From assembly GCF_031450805.1 (NCBI RefSeq), contig NZ_JARTVY010000001.1, forward strand, positions 558,001 through 622,000: DNA of 64,000 nt, read 5' to 3'. Each line of letters begins with the position of its first letter. Within the stretch, counting starts at the first letter, position 1. The translations under genes were made by a program, and so were the position numbers. The notes below the pieces were generated by a model. The model had not been told where the DNA came from, made no database searches, and saw only the letters and a program-made list of their open reading frames with translations. Shown piece by piece: positions 25,347 through 32,975 of the stretch. The stretch is from Caballeronia sp031450805 (GTDB taxonomy: Bacteria; Pseudomonadota; Gammaproteobacteria; Burkholderiales; Burkholderiaceae).

Positions 25347-26254
25347 GCGCCGATCACCGTGCGAACGTAGTGGTCGATCAGCAGCGCCGCGAACAGCAGC
25401 GACAGATAGACGATCGAATAACGGAAGGCCCGGCGCGCGAGCGCGTCCGAGTAAGCGCGATACAGCTTCCACGCGTAGCCGAGGAACACCGCGCCCAGCG
25501 CAATCGCGCTCGCCAGATAGACGACGCCGCTCATTCCGGAGATGAAAGGCATCAGCGTGACGGCGAACAGCACGATGGTGTAGAGGAAGATGTTTAGCAG
25601 CGTGTACTTTTCACCGTGGGTGACGGGAAGCATCGGCAGGCCGGCGTTCTCGTAATCCTTGCGGCGATACAGCGCGAGCGCCCAGAAATGCGGCGGCGTC
25701 CACACGAAGATGATGAGCACGAGAATCCACGCGTCGCCGGGAACGGAGCCCGTGACGGCGGCCCATCCGAGCGCCGGCGGCATCGCGCCCGACGCGCCGC
25801 CGATCACGATGTTTTGCGGCGTATAAGGCTTCAGCAACAGCGTGTAGATGACCGCGTAGCCGACGAACGTCGCGACGGTGAGCCACATCGTCAGCGGATT
25901 GGTGAACGTGTAAAGCGTCCACATGCCGATGCCGCCCAACACCGCCGAGAACATCAGAATCTGCGTGCTGGTGATCTGCCCGCGCGCCGACGGACGCCAC
26001 GCAGTGCGACGCATCTTCGCATCGACTTTCTGCTCGACGAGGCAATTGATGGCGAACGCGCCGGCAGCCAGCAGCCAGATGCCGACCGCGCCGCCGATCA
26101 GTTTGGTCCACGGCACCATGCCGGGCGTGGAGAGGAACATGCCGATGACCGCGCAGAAGACGGCCAGTTGCGTGACGCGCGGCTTGGTCAGCGCGATGTA
26201 CTGCGAGACGCGGCTGCCGAGGGGGGAATTGAGTGTGGTGCTATCCATGGACAT
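25343..26254 (-). CDS. ctaB: Protoheme IX farnesyltransferase (heme O synthase)
   Basis: A polytopic membrane prenyltransferase of the UbiA superfamily, 303 residues. It adds the farnesyl group to heme B. The N-terminal YIALTKPRVTQLAVFCAVIG, the first Asp-rich motif NCLVEQKVDAKMRRTAWRP (prenyl-diphosphate site) and GGASGAMPPALGWAAV are standard. It overlaps SCO1 by 4 bp and lies 6 bp after ctaA, with which it forms the heme A pathway. Confidence 0.95.
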   Translation of the reverse strand: MSMDSTTLNSPLGSRVSQYIALTKPRVTQLAVFCAVIGMFLSTPGMVPWTKLIGGAVGIWLLAAGAFAINCLVEQKVDAKMRRTAWRPSARGQITSTQILMFSAVLGGIGMWTLYTFTNPLTMWLTVATFVGYAVIYTLLLKPYTPQNIVIGGASGAMPPALGWAAVTGSVPGDAWILVLIIFVWTPPHFWALALYRRKDYENAGLPMLPVTHGEKYTLLNIFLYTIVLFAVTLMPFISGMSGVVYLASAIALGAVFLGYAWKLYRAYSDALARRAFRYSIVYLSLLFAALLIDHYVRTVIGA

Positions 26255-26260
26255 GGGCCA

Positions 26261-27373
26261 TCACGCTGAAACGACGTCGCGCGCGGGAAGCGCGGCGCGG
26301 CCGGGACGGCTGGAAGAGATTCGAAAGTTTAGCATGACGAGCAGCAGCAGCAGGATCGCCGCCCCGCCGTTGTGCGCGACGGCGACCGGCAGCGGCCATT
26401 GCAGGACGATGTTCGACATGCCCGTCAGAAACTGGATGACGATGACCGCCAGCACGCCGTTCGCCGGCTTGCGCAGCGACTCGAAGCGGCGCAGCTTCGC
26501 CGCGAGCCACAGCAGATACAGCACCACGACGACCGCGAACGTGCGATGCGTCCAGTGGATCGCGACGAGCGCATCCTGCGAGATCACGTCGCCATCGCCG
26601 GTCATGCCGAGCGCGCGCCACAGGTGAAAGCCGTGTTCGAAGTTCATCGGCGGAATCCATTGGCCGTTGCAGAGCGGAAAATCGGTGCAGGCCAGCACAG
26701 CATAGTTCGTGCTCACCCAGCCGCCGAGCGCAATCTGCACGACCAGCAGCACGAGTCCGAAGACGGCGGCGGGCATCCAGCGAGCGGCGGCCGAATCGAG
26801 CGATGGAACCGGCGTCATGCGCGCCGCGAGCCAGCCGAGCACGCCGAGGAGCGCGAGTCCGAGCAGCAGATGCGTCGTCACGATCACCGGCTGCAGCTTG
26901 AGCGTGACGGTCCAGGCACCGAACGCGCCCTGCAGGCAGATCAGCAGCAGAATGCCGGTCGGCCACCACGGCGACAAGTGCAGCGGACGGCGCTTGATGC
27001 GCGCGGTCCACGCGATGACGACCTGCGCGATGATCAGCACGCCGATCGCCATCGCGAAATAACGATGCAGCATCTCGATCCACGCCTTGACCATGCTGAC
27101 GGGGCCGGTGGGCATCGCCTGATACGCGGCGGAAATCTGCGCGTGCGCGATGAACGGCGACGACGTCCCGTAACAGCCCGGCCAGTCCGGGCAGCCGAGA
27201 CCGGAATCGGTCAGGCGCGTGAAGCCGCCGAACATGATCAGGTCGAGCGTGAGAAACGTGGTGAGCCAGACGAGCTTCCTGAACTTGTAGTCATCGGCTT
27301 TCACCCAGACATAGGACAGCGGCAAAAGTGCAATGCACACACCGATCAGTCCCAGTTGCAACACGAAATTCAT
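26261..27373 (-). CDS. ctaA: Heme A synthase (COX15/CtaA)
   Basis: A polytopic membrane monooxygenase of 370 residues that oxidises the methyl group of heme O to give heme A. FGGFTRLTDSGLGCPDWPGCYG near residue 55 (in part) and the paired His in EMLHRYFAMAIG and IHWTHRTFAVVVVLY are the family signatures. The extra VLACTDFPLCNGQW loop holds the Cys pair seen in part of the family. It lies between the SCO-like gene and ctaB. Confidence 0.94.
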   Translation of the reverse strand: MNFVLQLGLIGVCIALLPLSYVWVKADDYKFRKLVWLTTFLTLDLIMFGGFTRLTDSGLGCPDWPGCYGTSSPFIAHAQISAAYQAMPTGPVSMVKAWIEMLHRYFAMAIGVLIIAQVVIAWTARIKRRPLHLSPWWPTGILLLICLQGAFGAWTVTLKLQPVIVTTHLLLGLALLGVLGWLAARMTPVPSLDSAAARWMPAAVFGLVLLVVQIALGGWVSTNYAVLACTDFPLCNGQWIPPMNFEHGFHLWRALGMTGDGDVISQDALVAIHWTHRTFAVVVVLYLLWLAAKLRRFESLRKPANGVLAVIVIQFLTGMSNIVLQWPLPVAVAHNGGAAILLLLLVMLNFRISSSRPGRAALPARDVVSA

Positions 27374-27382
27374 AGTCCACCC

Positions 27383-28036
27383 TCAACCAATGCGCGACCA
27401 CTTCAACAGCTTCGCCAGGTCCGCGTTGATCTTCTTCGGGTCCGGGTCCTTCGGGAAGCGCATCATCAGATTGCCGTTGGGATCGACGAGAAAGATGTGA
27501 TCCGTCAGCTTCGTGCCGTCCGTCACCGGCAGCCAGTCCGCAACGGCGCGCGGATCGGCGATCAGCATGCGCGTGTCCGGCTGCGGATAGGCCGCCTTGA
27601 TGACATCGGCGACGGGCTTGTCATCGGTGCGCAGCCAGACGTTGACCACGCGGTCGCGCTCCGCCGATTGCAGCACGCGTACCTGTCGCATGTAATAAAG
27701 GCGCGTGACGCATTGCTCATTGCAATCGCCGCCGTTGACCGTGATCATCAGCCATTTGCCTTCGAGCGATTTGAACGGAAGCGTTTGCCCCTTTTCATCG
27801 GTCACGACGAGTTGCGACGGAATCGGGCGTTGCGGATCGATCAGCTTGCCGTAGCTCGACGTGCCGCCTGCAGGCTTGAAGACGTAGTACATCAGATACG
27901 ACGCGATCACGGGCGCAGCGCAGACCAGCGCGAGCAGCACGAGCATCCAGCGGCCGCTGGTCCAGGAGCCTTTGGAAGGCGTGCGCTGGCGCGTGGTCGG
28001 CTTGTCGGCGGCGGTCGTGGGACGTTGGGAAGGCAT
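27383..28036 (-). CDS. SCO-like membrane-anchored thioredoxin-fold protein
   Basis: A 217-residue protein with one N-terminal membrane anchor (about 30-52) and a periplasmic thioredoxin-like domain. DCNEQCVTRLYYMRQ holds Cys105 and Cys109 in a C-x3-C, and His180 in LTDHIFLVDP sits where SCO proteins have their third copper ligand. It is usually left as hypothetical in annotations; its position between SURF1 and ctaA supports a role in oxidase metallation or thiol chemistry (inference). Confidence 0.72.
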   Translation of the reverse strand: MPSQRPTTAADKPTTRQRTPSKGSWTSGRWMLVLLALVCAAPVIASYLMYYVFKPAGGTSSYGKLIDPQRPIPSQLVVTDEKGQTLPFKSLEGKWLMITVNGGDCNEQCVTRLYYMRQVRVLQSAERDRVVNVWLRTDDKPVADVIKAAYPQPDTRMLIADPRAVADWLPVTDGTKLTDHIFLVDPNGNLMMRFPKDPDPKKINADLAKLLKWSRIG

Positions 28037-28054
28037 CGGATATCAAGAGTGAAT

Positions 28055-28804
28055 TCAGGCGTGGTTCGCGGCTTCGTCGTCGTCGCGAGGATGATCTTCC
28101 GCGCCGGTCTTCTTCGCGGCGCGGCGCGCGGCATACAGGCCGAAGCCCACGGCGGCGACGGCCATGCCCCACCACTGGAGCATGTAGCCGTAATTGCGTT
28201 CGACGCCGAGCGTCGGCGCGGGCCAGTCGCGCACGAGCCGGTCGTGCGTGTCGTTCGTCTGCTGGATCACGAACGGCTGCAGCGCGAGCCCCGTCTCCGC
28301 GGCGAACGCGGGAATGCTCAGGTTCTGGCGAATCTGCTGACGCGCCGCCGATCCGCCCTTTCCCAGTTCGAACGCCTGCGATGGATTCGCGCGTGCGACG
28401 CCCTGAATATCGACGATGCCCTTCGGCGTCTCGTACCGTTCGATTCCGGTGCGATCGGCAAGGTTGCGCGGCAGCCATCCGCGATTGACGAGCACATAGC
28501 CGCCGCCCTCGAGTTTAAGCGGCATCACGACATAAAAGCCGGGCTGATCGTTATACGGACGATTGTCCAGATACACGACACGCTCCGGCATGAACTCGCC
28601 GCGCGCCTCGACGCGATGGAATTCGACCGACTTGAGCGGCAGCGGATCGACGCTCACGCGCTGCGCCGGCGCGTTCTCGAATGCGACGATGCGCGCGTTC
28701 AGCGCTTCTTTCTGAAGCGCACGATCGCGCTGCCAGAAACCCAGGCGCACCGTCACAGCCACGACGATGAGGATGAGGACCGTGGGCCAGAAGCGTATTT
28801 TCAT
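28055..28804 (-). CDS. SURF1-family oxidase assembly protein
   Basis: An inner-membrane protein of 249 residues with a membrane segment at each end and a periplasmic middle domain. LGFWQRDRALQKEALN, VYLDNRPYNDQPGFYVVMPL and LVNRGWLPRN are SURF1 signatures. It helps insert heme A into subunit I. It lies 18 bp before the SCO-like gene in the same direction. Confidence 0.93.
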   Translation of the reverse strand: MKIRFWPTVLILIVVAVTVRLGFWQRDRALQKEALNARIVAFENAPAQRVSVDPLPLKSVEFHRVEARGEFMPERVVYLDNRPYNDQPGFYVVMPLKLEGGGYVLVNRGWLPRNLADRTGIERYETPKGIVDIQGVARANPSQAFELGKGGSAARQQIRQNLSIPAFAAETGLALQPFVIQQTNDTHDRLVRDWPAPTLGVERNYGYMLQWWGMAVAAVGFGLYAARRAAKKTGAEDHPRDDDEAANHA

Positions 28805-28935
28805 GCGCGCCGGGACCGCAGTGAAGCGTTGCGCGCCGCGCGGCGCGATGCGTCGAGTGAGATAATGAGATGACTCGTTTCCATACTGCTCAATGCGTTA
28901 TCCGGGCAACTTGAGCACCATTGCCGGCTGGTTTC

Positions 28936-29145
28936 ATGCACATTATCGTCGCCATCGCTTTCATCCTCATTCTCGGCAGCCTCGGTTCGGCGCTGTACTT
29001 CATGATGACCGACCGCGGCAAGACCAAGCGGATGGTCTGGTCGCTCGCCATGCGCGTCGGGCTGTCCATCTCGCTGTTCCTGTTCATCCTCTTCGCGCAC
29101 TGGATGGGCTGGATCCAGTCGACCGGCATCCCCCTCGGACGATAA
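28936..29145 (+). CDS. DUF2909 twin-transmembrane protein
   Basis: A 69-residue protein with two hydrophobic helices (about 1-24 and 38-60) separated by a basic loop DRGKTKRMVW. It begins MHIIVAIAFILILGSLGSAL. This family accompanies cta loci in betaproteobacteria; no function is known. It is encoded opposite to the oxidase genes and divides the operon between SURF1 and ctaE. I chose ATG 28936 over a TTG 15 bp upstream. Confidence 0.75.
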   Translation: MHIIVAIAFILILGSLGSALYFMMTDRGKTKRMVWSLAMRVGLSISLFLFILFAHWMGWIQSTGIPLGR

Positions 29146-29226
29146 CCCGGCGCAAAGGTTCTCCAATACGGGACGGATTGTCGCGGGGCGCGGCGTTTTC
29201 GCCATCTCGCGCGCGCTAAATTGAAA

Positions 29227-29253
29227 CGCCGCCCCGGAAGCATCGGGGCGGCG
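29227..29253. terminator. GC-rich hairpin between DUF2909 and ctaE
   Basis: CGCCGCCCCG (29227-29236) pairs with CGGGGCGGCG (29244-29253). It lies between convergent genes. No clear T-run follows, though AAA precedes it on the left. Confidence 0.6.
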
Positions 29254-29315
29254 CGAATTCACTGCTCGACTGCGCGGTCAGCCAGGCGTGCCGAAGCCGC
29301 CCGCCCGAATCCCGC

Positions 29316-30173
29316 TTACAGCCAGTACACGACGACGTACAGCCCGAGCCACACGACGTCGACGAAGTGCCAGTACCACGCGGCGCCTTCGAATGCGAAG
29401 TGGTGCTCCGCCGTGAAGTGTCCGCGAATCAGTCGCACCAGCACGACCGCCAGCATCGTGCCGCCCAGGAACACGTGGAAGCCGTGGAAGCCGGTCAGCA
29501 GGAAGAACGTCGAACCGTACACGCCGGACGCAAGCGTCAGATTCAGTTCGTTGTATGCGTGGAAGTATTCGTAGCCCTGGCAGAACAGGAAGATCACGCC
29601 GAGCAGCACCGTCGCGGCGAGCCAGCCGATCGCCTTCTTGCGATGATCTTCACGCAGCGCATGGTGCGCCACCGTCAGCGTCGCGCCGGAGCTCAGCAGC
29701 AGCGCCGTGTTGATGGTCGGCAGGGGCCACGGCACCATCGCGCGGAAATGCGGGACCAGCGCTGCGGGGCCGTTGTTGGGCCACACGGCGGAGAAGTCCG
29801 GCCAGATCAGCTTGTAATCGAGGCTGCCGAGTTCGTGCATCGCGATGGCGCGCGCATAGAAGAGCGCGCCGAAGAACGCGCCGAAGAACATCACTTCGGA
29901 GAAGATGAACCAGCTCATGCTCCAGCGATACGACACATCCACGCGCTTGCCGTACATCCCGCCTTCCGATTCGGAGATCGCGTCGCCGAACCAGTGCCAC
30001 AGCACGAACAGCACGAACAGCAGGCCGAGGAACGTGGTGAACGGCGCGAACGAATGACCGTTGATCCACGCCGCCAGCGAGGCCAGCATCACCAGCAAGC
30101 CGCACGCAGCCAGAATCGGATGCCGTGACGGATGCGGCACGAAATAGTACGGGCTCTCGTTTTGACCGCTCAT
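29316..30173 (-). CDS. ctaE: Cytochrome c oxidase subunit III
   Basis: A core membrane subunit of 285 residues with seven hydrophobic segments. It begins MSGQNESPYYFVPHPSRHPI. MSWFIFSEVMFFGAFFGALF with the conserved Glu, and TGFHGFHVFLGG near the C-terminus, are the usual signatures. It lies 101 bp after the DUF2970 gene in the same direction. Confidence 0.96.
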   Translation of the reverse strand: MSGQNESPYYFVPHPSRHPILAACGLLVMLASLAAWINGHSFAPFTTFLGLLFVLFVLWHWFGDAISESEGGMYGKRVDVSYRWSMSWFIFSEVMFFGAFFGALFYARAIAMHELGSLDYKLIWPDFSAVWPNNGPAALVPHFRAMVPWPLPTINTALLLSSGATLTVAHHALREDHRKKAIGWLAATVLLGVIFLFCQGYEYFHAYNELNLTLASGVYGSTFFLLTGFHGFHVFLGGTMLAVVLVRLIRGHFTAEHHFAFEGAAWYWHFVDVVWLGLYVVVYWL

Positions 30174-30274
30174 TGTTGATTCTCCACTTCGATCCAGTTG
30201 CTTGAATTTTTCTGATGCCGCATCGCCGCGCTCAGGCGCCGCGCGATCGTTGCGTCTATCCGTCTTTTATCCGT

Positions 30275-30478
30275 CTATCCGACCACCGCCCGCACGACCA
30301 CCAGCAACAGCACGATGAACAGCACAGCACCGATCACGCCAGCCGCGATCAGGTGCAGCGGGTTGAGCTGCGCCGCATCGTTTTCCAGATCGGCGCGACG
30401 CCGCACGCCGAAGAACGACCAGAACACCGCCTTCACGAGCTTCAAGAATCCGCCTTTGCGCGGCGTCCGGGCATTCAT
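30275..30478 (-). CDS. DUF2970 small membrane protein
   Basis: A 67-residue protein with an amphipathic start (FLKLVKAVFWSFFGVRRRAD), the conserved NPLHLIAAGV segment and one long C-terminal hydrophobic helix. It is a family that accompanies ctaG and ctaE; the role is unknown. I chose ATG 30478, 5 bp after the ctaG stop; the frame stays open further up inside ctaG. Confidence 0.78.
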   Translation of the reverse strand: MNARTPRKGGFLKLVKAVFWSFFGVRRRADLENDAAQLNPLHLIAAGVIGAVLFIVLLLVVVRAVVG

Positions 30479-30483
30479 GGCGC

Positions 30484-31056
30484 TCAGGTTCCCTTGGCGA
30501 CCGACTTCGGCGCATCGAGTTCGAAGAACGTGTACGACAGCGTGATCGTCTTCACGTCTTTCGGCAGCTTCGGATCGACGACGAACACCACCGGCATGCG
30601 CTTCGTCTCGTTCGGTTCCAGCGTCTGCTGCGTGAAGCAGAAGCATTCGATCTTCTTGAAGTACTCGGTGGCCTGCTTCGGCGCATAACTCGGAATGGCC
30701 TGCGCCTTCACCGTGCGGCCCTGTTCGTTGGTGACCTGATACATCACCGTCATCACTTCGCCCGGATGGATATCCAGGTTCGTCTGTTCCGGCTTGAACT
30801 GCAGCGGCCCGCGCGCGTTCGCATCGAACTCGATGGAAACGGTGCGGCTCGCATCGACCTGCGTGTTCTTTGCCTCGCGCGCGCCGACGTCGCGCTGCAC
30901 GAGATTGTTGATGCCGGTGATCTGGCAGATCGCGCGATACATCGGCACGAGCGCGAACCCGAAGCCGAACATCATCGCGGCGACGACGAAGAGCTTGAAG
31001 AGCATCGACCGGTTGAACGAGCGGTCGACGCGCGAATCATCCTGCTGAGTGGACAC
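30484..31056 (-). CDS. ctaG: Cytochrome c oxidase assembly protein CtaG/Cox11
   Basis: A copper chaperone for the CuB site of subunit I, 190 residues. It has one N-terminal membrane anchor (about 18-40) and a periplasmic immunoglobulin-like domain. The copper-binding KKIECFCFTQQTLEPNE motif (Cys-Phe-Cys) and PVVFVVDPKLP follow. It lies 1 bp downstream of the small assembly gene. Confidence 0.95.
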   Translation of the reverse strand: MSTQQDDSRVDRSFNRSMLFKLFVVAAMMFGFGFALVPMYRAICQITGINNLVQRDVGAREAKNTQVDASRTVSIEFDANARGPLQFKPEQTNLDIHPGEVMTVMYQVTNEQGRTVKAQAIPSYAPKQATEYFKKIECFCFTQQTLEPNETKRMPVVFVVDPKLPKDVKTITLSYTFFELDAPKSVAKGT

Positions 31057-31057
31057 G

Positions 31058-31198
31058 TTATCCTCGCGACAACAGGTACTGTCTGACGACGATACCCAGA
31101 AAAAAGACGGCGGCGATCAACACCATGATGAGGCCGAGCCGCTTGTTGCCCGCGCGGATTTCGTCGGGCGTGCGTCTTTTTTGTGGATTCGGGGCCAT
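31058..31198 (-). CDS. Small cytochrome oxidase assembly protein
   Basis: A 46-residue protein with a basic N-terminus (MAPNPQKRRTPDEIRAGNKR) and one membrane helix (LGLIMVLIAAVFFLGIVV). Small single-helix proteins of this kind lie between ctaD and ctaG in many betaproteobacteria. I chose ATG 31198 because the upstream part has no family resemblance. The function is inferred only from position. Confidence 0.7.
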   Translation of the reverse strand: MAPNPQKRRTPDEIRAGNKRLGLIMVLIAAVFFLGIVVRQYLLSRG

Positions 31199-31217
31199 GC
31201 TTTCCTGGACTGACTGG

Positions 31218-31256
31218 CTGCAAGGCGTCCAGCGCTTCAACTGGGCAGCCTTGCAG
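31218..31256 (-). repeat. Intergenic inverted repeat after ctaD
   Basis: CTGCAAGGC (31218-31226) pairs with GCCTTGCAG (31248-31256) over a 21-base loop between ctaD and the small assembly gene. It could stabilise the ctaD mRNA 3' end or attenuate downstream expression. Confidence 0.45.
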
Positions 31257-31270
31257 CACGATGAAACGAC

Positions 31271-32884
31271 TTACTCGACCGTCGGCGGGTTCTCGAACGT
31301 ATGGAACGGCGCCGGGCTCGGCACGGTCCATTCGAGGCCCTGCGCGCCATCCCACGGCTTGTCGCCGGCCTTCTCGTGCTCGCCGCCGCCGCGATACGTC
31401 GGCAGCGCGACCGCGAACAGGAAGTACACCTGCGCGAGACCGAAACCGAACGCGCCGATCGTCGCGATCTGGTTGAAGTCCGTGAACTGCGCCGGATAAT
31501 CCGCATAGCGGCGCGGCATGCCCGCGAGACCCAGGAAGTGCATCGGGAAGAAGGTGACGTTGAACGTGATCATCGACACCCAGAAGTGGATCTTCCCGCG
31601 CATCTCGTTGTACATCCAGCCGGTCCACTTCGGCGACCAGTAATACCAGCCCGAGAACAGCGCGAACAGCGAACCCGCCACCAGCACGTAGTGGAAGTGC
31701 GCCACCACGTAGTAAGTGCCGTGCATCTGGATGTCGAGCGGCGCCATCGACAGGATCAGGCCGGTGAAGCCGCCCATCGTGAACACGAACAGGAACCCGA
31801 TCGCGAACAGCATCGGGGTTTCGAAGGTCAACGCGCCGCGCCACATCGTCGCGACCCAGTTGAAGACCTTCACGCCCGTCGGCACGGCGATCAGCATCGT
31901 CGCGTACATGAAGAAGAGCTGGCCCGTCACCGGCATGCCGGTGGCGAACATGTGGTGCGCCCACACCATGAACGAGAGAATCGCGATCGATGCGGTTGCG
32001 TACACCATCGAGCTATAGCCGAACAGCGGCTTGCGCGAGAACGCCGGGATCACCTGCGACACGATCCCGAACGCCGGCAAGATCATGATGTACACCTCGG
32101 GGTGCCCGAAGAACCAGAAGATGTGCTGGTACATGACCGGATCGCCGCCGCCCGCCGCGTTGAAGAACGACGTGCCGAAGTGGCGGTCGAACAGCACCAT
32201 CGTGATCGCGCCCGCCAGAACCGGCATTACGGCGATCAGCAGGTACGCGGTGATGAGCCACGTCCACGCGAACATCGGCATCTTCATGAGCGTCATGCCC
32301 GGCGCGCGCATGTTCAGAATCGTCACGACGATGTTGATGCCGCCCATGATCGACGACGCGCCCATGATGTGCACCGCGAAAATCGCGAAGTCCATGCCGG
32401 GGCCCATCTGCGTCGACAGCGGCGCGTAGAGCGTCCACCCTGCGGCGGTCGCGCCGCCCGGCACGAAGAACGAGCCGACGAGCAGCACCGCAGCAACCGG
32501 CAGCAGCCAGAAGCTGAAGTTGTTCATCCGCGCGAACGCCATGTCCGATGCGCCGATCTGCAGCGGCACCATCCAGTTCGCGAAACCGACGAACGCCGGC
32601 ATGATCGCGCCGAACACCATGATGAGGCCGTGCATGGTGGTCAGCTGGTTGAAGAACTCGGGGCGCATGATCTGCAGGCCCGGCTCGAACAGCTCGGCGC
32701 GAATGCCGAGCGCCATCACGCCCCCGGAGAGGAACATGATGAACGAGAACAACAGGTACAGCGTACCGATGTCCTTGTGGTTGGTGGCCCAGAGCCACCT
32801 GCGCCAACCATGCGGCACTTCGTGCGCATGGTCGTCGTGCGCGTGGTCGTGACCCGCGACTACATCGTGTCCGATGCTAGACAT
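31271..32884 (-). CDS. ctaD: Cytochrome c oxidase subunit I
   Basis: The catalytic heme-copper subunit, 537 residues with twelve hydrophobic segments. The CuB/heme region WFFGHPEVYIMILPAFG with the cross-linked His-Tyr, HHMFATGMPV and the THYHYVL-like segment VAHFHYVLVAGS hold the His ligands. The start MSSIGHDVVAGHDHAHDDH has a His/Asp-rich N-terminus. ATG 32884 follows AGGAG at 9 bases; an ATG 9 bp further up lacks a site. It lies 91 bp after ctaC. Confidence 0.97.
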   Translation of the reverse strand: MSSIGHDVVAGHDHAHDDHAHEVPHGWRRWLWATNHKDIGTLYLLFSFIMFLSGGVMALGIRAELFEPGLQIMRPEFFNQLTTMHGLIMVFGAIMPAFVGFANWMVPLQIGASDMAFARMNNFSFWLLPVAAVLLVGSFFVPGGATAAGWTLYAPLSTQMGPGMDFAIFAVHIMGASSIMGGINIVVTILNMRAPGMTLMKMPMFAWTWLITAYLLIAVMPVLAGAITMVLFDRHFGTSFFNAAGGGDPVMYQHIFWFFGHPEVYIMILPAFGIVSQVIPAFSRKPLFGYSSMVYATASIAILSFMVWAHHMFATGMPVTGQLFFMYATMLIAVPTGVKVFNWVATMWRGALTFETPMLFAIGFLFVFTMGGFTGLILSMAPLDIQMHGTYYVVAHFHYVLVAGSLFALFSGWYYWSPKWTGWMYNEMRGKIHFWVSMITFNVTFFPMHFLGLAGMPRRYADYPAQFTDFNQIATIGAFGFGLAQVYFLFAVALPTYRGGGEHEKAGDKPWDGAQGLEWTVPSPAPFHTFENPPTVE

Positions 32885-32930
32885 GACAATCATCTCCTAA
32901 AGCGAATACTCGTGGCACTTGGCTTCCCGG

Positions 32931-32962
32931 CGCTTCTCCGTTGCCTCAGCGAAGGAGAAGCG
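32931..32962 (-). repeat. Intergenic inverted repeat between ctaC and ctaD
   Basis: CGCTTCTCC (32931-32939) pairs with GGAGAAGCG (32954-32962) over a 14-base loop in the 91-bp gap. There is no T-run. It is a possible mRNA processing or stabilising element that sets the subunit ratio. Confidence 0.45.
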
Positions 32963-32975
32963 CGTGCGAGACATG

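Noticed and set aside
26372..28873. An 833-codon open frame on the plus strand
   Set aside because: It is antisense to ctaA, the SCO-like gene and SURF1; the composition is extreme (Arg/Gln/His) with no family features.
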